Source: Methylovulum sp. (GTDB taxonomy: Bacteria > Pseudomonadota > Gammaproteobacteria > Methylococcales > Methylomonadaceae). Taken from it: 9,515 nt of DNA. Position 1 is the stretch's first letter, and each line of letters starts with the position of its first letter. Under the pieces are notes generated by a model. It was not told the origin of the DNA and did not search any database. It saw nothing but the letters and a program-made list of their open reading frames with translations. Made by a program: the position numbers and the translations under genes. This document shows positions 5,728 through 9,515 of this stretch, one piece after another. The stretch spans positions 1-9,515 of the forward strand of contig JAQTNZ010000056.1 in assembly GCA_028713595.1 (NCBI GenBank), read 5' to 3'.

Positions 5728-7050
5728 TTAAAACGAATAGCCGAAATTTGCTGAAAAACCATCTATGTCTTTAGCTGATGTATATGATATGCCAAGCCTG
5801 AAATCTTGTGAGTTTAATTGGCGGCGCAAAAAGTTTCCGGTACTTTTCGAGCTGTCTTCATGGGCGCTCAAACCAAAGTTGAAACCGACTTCTTGTTGGT
5901 TATCAGTATAAAGCACAGAACCTGTAAAGCGTGTGTCATTAAAAAAAACTGTACCTGATAATTTACGTCCGAATATTTTGGGGCCTAAATAATGCGAATA
6001 ATATGCCCCGTTTTTAAACACCGAATTAGTAATGTTAGGTACGTTTATCTTTACGTCATTCACTTTTAAATCCAGATATTGTGAAACAGATTGCGTGACA
6101 TAATAGGAATACATGTTTTTAAAGCCGAGTACACCTTCACCTATTGACAAATCGTAATCACTTAACAGGCCTCCTGCGTAAATGACGCTGGCATTTGCTA
6201 CATTTTGGTCAGAACCTACTGCTCCTCCGCGTACTATGGGTGTCAAAGACCATGAGTTTTTTAAGCCAAGCCAATGGGAGGCCGGCAATTTTACGCCTAT
6301 GCCTAATGAGGCGCTGTAAGTAGGGGTTCCGTTTGCATCTACATAAGTAAGGGGTACACTAAGAACCAGTGCATAATGTTCATTAATATGCCAAGTAGTG
6401 CCAAGAGGAAGTGTAATGACATTAATGTTTTTATCTTGCACCGCATAATTGCCAAAACGTGCAGATAATGACATTTTATCATTTATATCAAAGTCTTGTT
6501 GTTGTGAAATGCTGGTGGCACTAAAAGGTGTGCCCGTTACAGTGTTGGCGGGTGTCAATGAATTCGCCCTTTTGATAAGGTCGCTGGCATTGTTTTTTGC
6601 CCATGTGCTTAATAAACGTAAGCTCTCATCGCGCGTTGATCCCGAAAATGTTTGCGAAACTTGCAGGTCAGACGATTGTAGGTGTAAAGCCGGGTCATTA
6701 GCTGCCCCACTGAGCTGAACTTTTGCCCCCAAAATATCGGCATTAATAACAGATTGGGGATCAAATCCAGACTTGCTCAGTCCGTCATAAATGGTTCTGA
6801 CGGTGTAGAAATCGCTGCCGGGTTTGTCAAGATTCTCTATTGCCTGTCTGATGCTGTCGTATCCCTTGTAACTATGTGTTTCTGTGGTTGTGCGGTTTTG
6901 TTGGTCAACGACCTCTCCGCTGAGTGTTGCTATGTCTGCACGGACGGGTCCTGCCTTAATTAACAAAGAAGTTAGGGCAATGGCTAATAGGGGTTTGATT
7001 GAAGGAGCGTGGGCAATGTTATCGTTAGGGTGGGCGCGGTAAGAAAGCAT
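5728..7050 (-). CDS. Putative outer-membrane beta-barrel protein with periplasmic/passenger domain
   Basis: 440 residues, family not recognised. Seen: an N-terminal signal with an unusually long n-region (1-19), hydrophobic core LLAIALTSLLI (21-31) and likely cleavage after Val-Arg-Ala (36-38); a soluble part (about 39-185) with an amphipathic helix-rich centre and Ser/Thr-rich stretches; then about 250 residues of alternating strands (LSARFGNYAV, ITLPLGTTWHI, YALVLSVPLTYV, GTVFFND, FTGSVLYTD, EVGFNFGLSA, FRLGISYTSA) ending in FSANFGYSF, a terminal Phe as in BAM substrates. The overall plan resembles a small autotransporter or a porin-like barrel with a periplasmic domain; no export-linker hallmark decides between them. 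No other Met is available as start; GGAAA lies 8 bases ahead of the ATG. Followed by a lipoprotein gene 10 bases downstream. Base composition looks AT-richer than flanking genes. Confidence 0.75.
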   Translation of the reverse strand: MLSYRAHPNDNIAHAPSIKPLLAIALTSLLIKAGPVRADIATLSGEVVDQQNRTTTETHSYKGYDSIRQAIENLDKPGSDFYTVRTIYDGLSKSGFDPQSVINADILGAKVQLSGAANDPALHLQSSDLQVSQTFSGSTRDESLRLLSTWAKNNASDLIKRANSLTPANTVTGTPFSATSISQQQDFDINDKMSLSARFGNYAVQDKNINVITLPLGTTWHINEHYALVLSVPLTYVDANGTPTYSASLGIGVKLPASHWLGLKNSWSLTPIVRGGAVGSDQNVANASVIYAGGLLSDYDLSIGEGVLGFKNMYSYYVTQSVSQYLDLKVNDVKINVPNITNSVFKNGAYYSHYLGPKIFGRKLSGTVFFNDTRFTGSVLYTDNQQEVGFNFGLSAHEDSSKSTGNFLRRQLNSQDFRLGISYTSAKDIDGFSANFGYSF

Positions 7051-7367
7051 GAGGATATTTCCAATAAGTTAAAAAATAATCATATCTGGCATTATTTGTT
7101 TTTACATAAAAACGTGAACAATTCAGCCCCTTAAAAAAAGGATTTATGATTTTAACTGATGTTGTGGCCTTATCCTAAAAATGTATTGTTAGCGGATGAA
7201 AAAGTGTTTAGATGTTAAGCTCTGACCAACTAATCCGATAATTTCTGTTTAGAAAGCTATGGGGGTTCAAATTGGATAGCATCAATAAAATCACAAGGCT
7301 TCAAACAAAGGCTACAAAAAAATGTGGGCATTGAGTTTTAGGGTGCATCCCATTACCGATTTGGACA
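7051..7367. other. Intergenic region between the CysB-family gene and the barrel operon
   Basis: 317 bases without a supported gene. The 7051-7140 part is AT-rich and holds the presumed promoter of the barrel operon. The remainder (7141-7367) lies downstream of the regulator gene; on the minus strand it contains a run of seven T (complement of 7315-7321), preceded only by a weak TGGG/CCCA stem with a long loop, so a terminator for the regulator is possible but unconvincing. I saw no RNA gene, repeat array or plausible small ORF with a ribosome-binding site. Confidence 0.55.
7098..7113. promoter_or_regulatory. 7-bp-arm palindrome upstream of the barrel/lipoprotein operon
   Basis: GTTTTTA (7098-7104) and TAAAAAC (7107-7113) are perfect reverse complements around CA. 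It lies 48 to 63 bases upstream of the barrel gene start, in the range expected for promoter and operator. On the minus strand a TTGTTC (7119-7114) abuts it and could be a -35, with CAAATA or AATAAT at 17 to 19 bases as weak -10 choices. Shape resembles the palindrome at 2392-2411. Confidence 0.3.
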
Positions 7368-8261
7368 TCAATAATCCTTACCCGCCAGCATCAGTTCTTC
7401 AATAAAATGCTGGCTGTATAAGGGCAGGTAATTTTGTTTTAGATAGGCAATTTTAGTGCTTGAGTGCGGGATCAGGTGCGATAAGTCACGGGCAACCAAA
7501 TCCTGGTCGATGTCGGCATCGTAAGCCATGCCGGCAATTAGCCCGACCCCCATCCCTAAACGGACATAAGTCTTGATAACATCGGTGTCCGCCGCCGCGA
7601 GGATAATATCCAGCTCGCACCCCGATTGTTTAAAGGCTGCTTCAATATTGGAGCGGCCAGTAAAGCCGAAGCTGTAAGTCAGTATCGGATAAGCCGCCAG
7701 CCGTTGGTAAGTGAGTTCGCCTGCGCATAAAGGGTGGTCTTTGGGCATGACCACGCTATGGTGCCATTCATAGCACTGCTGGGTGACCAGATCAAAATCA
7801 GCCGCGACCTTTTCGGTGCAGATGGCAATATCGGCCTTATGCACATGCAGCTGATGGATCAGTTGTTCAGGCGATGCCTGTACCATGTAAATCCTGACTC
7901 CAGGATATTTTTTGCGGAACTTTTGGATAGGTTTGGGCAGAAAATACTTGGCTTGGGTGTGCGTGGTGGCGATATGGATAGTGCCTTGGTTGCTGTCGAG
8001 AAAATCGGCGGCGATGGCTTGGATATTCAGTTTCGCTTGGCAAATGGCGGCCACTTCCGACATGACCCGTTTGCCTAACGGTGTCAGTGCCATCAATTTT
8101 TTACCGCTGCGCTCAAACAGCGGCGAGCCTAATTCTTCCTCAAACAATTGCAATTGTCGGCTGACCGCTGACTGGACAACGTGCATTTTTTCGGCGGCCT
8201 TGGACAGGTTGAGTTGGGTTTCCTGCAAAATACGCAACAGTTCGATTTGGCTTAGGTTCAT
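7368..8261 (-). CDS. CysB-family LysR-type transcriptional regulator
   Basis: 297-residue LysR-type regulator of the CysB/Cbl subgroup, which senses sulfur status (O- or N-acetylserine, sulfate, adenylylsulfate) and controls sulfate assimilation or sulfonate use. Seen: N-terminal winged helix-turn-helix (about 4-62, LSKAAEKMHVVQSAVSRQLQLFEEELG then LFERSGKKL...LTPLG); ATTHTQAKY (98-106) with Thr100, Thr102 and Gln103 matching CysB ligand residues; CTE with Thr149; YSFGFTGRS (196-204); DTDVIKTYVRLGMGVGLIAGMA (225-246); and HSSTKIAY (266-273). It is shorter than E. coli CysB (324), lacking part of the C-terminal tail. Whether it is the global CysB or a local paralogue cannot be told here. It is divergent from the EAL-like gene, with operator-like repeats between. 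The start at 8261 gives the standard N-terminus; its Shine-Dalgarno (GAAGA) is weak. Confidence 0.92.
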   Translation of the reverse strand: MNLSQIELLRILQETQLNLSKAAEKMHVVQSAVSRQLQLFEEELGSPLFERSGKKLMALTPLGKRVMSEVAAICQAKLNIQAIAADFLDSNQGTIHIATTHTQAKYFLPKPIQKFRKKYPGVRIYMVQASPEQLIHQLHVHKADIAICTEKVAADFDLVTQQCYEWHHSVVMPKDHPLCAGELTYQRLAAYPILTYSFGFTGRSNIEAAFKQSGCELDIILAAADTDVIKTYVRLGMGVGLIAGMAYDADIDQDLVARDLSHLIPHSSTKIAYLKQNYLPLYSQHFIEELMLAGKDY

Positions 8262-8303
8262 GGTCTTCGGGTTAAGTTCAGGATGAGGGTTAAAATGCTT
8301 GGC

Positions 8304-8309
8304 ATTATA
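8304..8309 (-). promoter_or_regulatory. Candidate -10 box of the CysB-family gene
   Basis: A perfect TATAAT reads on the minus strand (8309 to 8304). No good -35 is found at 16 to 18 bases (GATTTT at 17). The box overlaps the left arm of the 8307-8325 inverted repeat, so a protein on that site would cover this promoter, as expected for an autorepressed LysR-type gene. Leader about 35 bases. Confidence 0.45.
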
Positions 8310-8336
8310 TCTTTAAATTAGATATTAAAATCTAAT
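8307..8336. promoter_or_regulatory. Two overlapping inverted repeats: probable LysR-type operator
   Basis: First dyad: ATATCT (8307-8312) and AGATAT (8320-8325), 7-base spacer. Second dyad: ATTAGAT (8317-8323) and ATCTAAT (8330-8336), 6-base spacer. They share the central half-site, giving three AGAT-core half-sites in alternating orientation. LysR-type proteins bind such AT-rich dyads as tetramers. The centre is about 59 bases upstream of the predicted start of the plus-strand gene and covers the regulator's own promoter. Confidence 0.55.
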
Positions 8337-8345
8337 CATATCGCT

Positions 8346-8373
8346 TTGTTAAAAGTAAAAATGCCTTTAATAT
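8346..8373 (+). promoter_or_regulatory. Candidate promoter of the degenerate EAL gene
   Basis: TTGTTA (8346-8351), 16-base spacer, TAATAT (8368-8373). Transcription would start near 8380, giving a leader of about 87 bases that contains a small GGTCA-AAC-TGACC hairpin (8403-8415). The operator-like dyads end 9 bases upstream of the -35, a normal place for a LysR-type activator. Confidence 0.4.
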
Positions 8374-8466
8374 GCTTTCCAACGGCGGGACATAAGCAAT
8401 AAGGTCAAACTGACCCAGCACTGTTCCGGCCTACCCAGACAACAATACAAAAATTAGGAGAAAAGA

Positions 8467-9303
8467 ATGCCTTTACAGCAGCTCGTCAACCATTTCAATG
8501 ATCGTTTTGCCAATGAACATCATTCCAGCCTGCACCCTTTTATTTTGGACAACAACCGCGTCAGCGGCCTGTTTGGGCCTATCCGCATCAGCAGCAGCTT
8601 CACGCCGGTGCGTTCTGCCGAGAACTATGAGGTGCTGACCGGGCATATTGCCCAATTGACGGTGGCCCCTTATGATGGTGTCCAACATTCGGCGCGAGAT
8701 GCCCAAAAATCAGCGGTGGATTTTCAATCCATCATCAATCTTGACCGCCTGTCCAGAACCGTGCACATGTTGAATTACTTGCCTTTTTCCCATTTGGGTG
8801 GGGTCTTGTTCCTGGATGTTGATCCACGCCATGTGTTAGGGGTTACCAGTAATCATGGCGCTTATTTTGAAGAAGTTATCGCCAAATGCGGTTTGGCGAC
8901 AAAAAATGTGGTGATTTCAATCGCCGTCAATAATTTTTATGCCTTGCATCATGATGAACTGCTTGAGGGGTTACAAAATTATCGGCAACGGGGCTATAAA
9001 ATCGCCCTTAATATTGGTCATTTGTATAGTGCAAATGGCTTGGTCGATTTAATCACTAAAGTGTCTCCAGATTATGTGCGTGTCAATGCGCCAGGTTCAG
9101 GGCAGGGTGATCTGGACGTGCAAATCACTTGGCCTTCGGCATTAAGCTCATTGAAAGAATTGGTCGATTTGGTGGGCGGACAAACTGTCCTGCAACAAGT
9201 TGACGAAAAAGAACAGGCGTTCATCGTTTCCTCAGTCGGTTTCAATCTGGTGCAAGGTCGTTACTACGATCTGTTGGCGGTTGACCATTTAAGATGCTTG
9301 TAA
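8467..9303 (+). CDS. Stand-alone degenerate EAL-domain protein
   Basis: 278-residue single-domain protein that follows the EAL (cyclic-di-GMP phosphodiesterase) fold plan but with catalytic signatures eroded. Alignable landmarks: FTPVRSAENYEVL (45-57) for QPI...GYEAL, so EVL replaces EAL; LFLDVDP (114-120) where active enzymes have an Asn (INLSP-like); VVISIAVNN (148-156) where ELTE is expected, with both Glu lost; IALNIGHLYS (179-188) for IALDDFGTGYS, so the metal-binding Asp pair is gone; DYVRVNA (202-208) for D-x-IKID; VLQQVDEKEQ (241-250) for VAEGVET; and a well-kept VQGRYYDLL (262-270) for QGYYF. No membrane segment, GGDEF or receiver domain. It is therefore predicted inactive as an enzyme and may act as a binding or protein-interaction module. 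Strong AGGAG (8456-8460), 6 bases before the ATG. Divergent from the CysB-family gene; own terminator follows. Confidence 0.78.
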   Translation: MPLQQLVNHFNDRFANEHHSSLHPFILDNNRVSGLFGPIRISSSFTPVRSAENYEVLTGHIAQLTVAPYDGVQHSARDAQKSAVDFQSIINLDRLSRTVHMLNYLPFSHLGGVLFLDVDPRHVLGVTSNHGAYFEEVIAKCGLATKNVVISIAVNNFYALHHDELLEGLQNYRQRGYKIALNIGHLYSANGLVDLITKVSPDYVRVNAPGSGQGDLDVQITWPSALSSLKELVDLVGGQTVLQQVDEKEQAFIVSSVGFNLVQGRYYDLLAVDHLRCL

Positions 9304-9340
9304 GCTCTCCATGGGAGTTGCCCTATACTCCCGCCCTCTA

Positions 9341-9372
9341 AACCCTCTTCAAGCGAAGGGGGTTCTTTTTAT
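9341..9372 (+). terminator. Rho-independent terminator of the EAL-like gene
   Basis: AACCCTCTTC (9341-9350) pairs with GAAGGGGGTT (9355-9364) through a 10-bp stem with one G-U pair, tetraloop AAGC, followed by CTTTTTAT. A smaller hairpin, GGGAGT (9313-9318) with ACTCCC (9327-9332), precedes it. Together they end the plus-strand transcript about 60 bases after the stop. Confidence 0.88.
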
Positions 9373-9409
9373 CCCCGCATCACCTTCCTGCCCGCGTATT
9401 TTTAAAGGT

Positions 9410-9445
9410 TGCCCCGCCCCCGAAAACTGTTTCGGGGGCGGGGCA
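9410..9445 (-). terminator. Very stable GC-rich hairpin at the convergent junction
   Basis: GCCCCGCCCCCGAAA (9411-9425) and TTTCGGGGGCGGGGC (9430-9444) are perfect complements, and T9410/A9445 extend the stem to 16 bp around an ACTG loop. It starts 8 bases after the stop of the partial minus-strand gene, so it probably ends that transcript or protects its 3' end. It lacks the immediate T run of a canonical terminator (AACCTTT follows on the minus strand). Confidence 0.6.
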
Positions 9446-9453
9446 GTTAACGT

Positions 9454-9515
9454 CTAATGGAACCAATGGGCATTACGGATACGCAAATCCACCTTATCAC
9501 CGCGCTGTAATTGCA
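9454..9515 (-). CDS. C-terminal end of an unidentified gene (partial)
   Basis: On the minus strand one frame is open from the window edge to a TAG at 9456-9454 and encodes the last 19 residues, QLQRGDKVDLRIRNAHWFH. The L-x-x-GD-x-V-x-LR-x-R pattern resembles the final beta strands of an OB-like or TOBE-type domain, such as the C-terminal part of some ABC-transporter ATPases (CysA among them), but 19 residues cannot establish this. Support for coding: a sensible composition, the strong hairpin right after the stop, and the otherwise empty space. The rest of the gene is outside the window. Confidence 0.5.
   Translation of the reverse strand, partial: QLQRGDKVDLRIRNAHWFH

Noticed and set aside
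5717..5762. Upstream ATG (5762) for the lipoprotein gene
   Set aside because: It would overlap the barrel gene and place 15 mostly polar residues ahead of the signal sequence; starts at 5717 or 5705 put the hydrophobic core and the Cys at normal distances.
7141..7367. Possible remnant gene or insertion-sequence end downstream of the regulator
   Set aside because: No terminal inverted repeats, target duplications or recognisable protein fragments could be seen in any frame.
7734..8286. Open frames on the plus strand across the regulator gene
   Set aside because: They are antisense shadows of a well-supported LysR-type gene and run into the divergent promoter; composition is not protein-like.
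1..9515. CRISPR arrays, tRNA or rRNA genes, phage or transposase genes
   Set aside because: No regularly spaced direct repeats, no cloverleaf or rRNA signature, and no integrase or transposase motifs were found on either strand.

Overview
The window looks like chromosomal DNA of a gammaproteobacterium. This rests on a class 2 (quinone-dependent) dihydroorotate dehydrogenase of the Escherichia coli type, a CysB-family regulator, UbiX, and several proteins with signal peptides and outer-membrane beta-barrel ends that end in Phe. The mixture would suit a methanotroph-like (Methylococcales-type) genome, but that is only an impression; nothing here is diagnostic of methane oxidation.

Layout: (1) 11-2189, minus strand: thiO (glycine oxidase, thiamine biosynthesis) followed by pyrD (pyrimidine biosynthesis), probably one transcript with a TATAAT-type promoter near 2290. 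(2) 2190-2545: AT-rich divergent control region with a 9-bp-arm palindrome. (3) 2546-3496, plus strand: a secreted coiled-coil plus beta-barrel outer-membrane protein, closed by a strong intrinsic terminator. (4) 3662-5193, plus strand: a divergent proline-iminopeptidase-like hydrolase overlapping ubiX by 4 bases. (5) 5194-5348: convergent intergenic space with two hairpins, one of them REP-like (GTAG tetranucleotide next to a perfect stem). (6) 5349-7050, minus strand: an outer-membrane beta-barrel protein followed after 10 bases by a small BamE-like lipoprotein, in visibly AT-richer DNA than the flanks. (7) 7051-7367: non-coding stretch with a possible promoter/operator palindrome. (8) 7368-9303: a CysB-family LysR-type regulator (minus) divergent from a stand-alone degenerate EAL-domain protein (plus), with two overlapping inverted repeats between them. 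(9) 9304-9515: intrinsic terminator, a very strong GC-rich hairpin, and the last 19 codons of another minus-strand gene.

The housekeeping genes (thiO, pyrD, ubiX) are ordinary. The parts that deserve attention are the regulator/degenerate-EAL pair, where the operator geometry predicts self-repression of the regulator and activation of the EAL gene; the barrel/lipoprotein pair of unknown function; and the hydrolase, in which positions that bind the substrate amino group in true proline iminopeptidases appear to be replaced.
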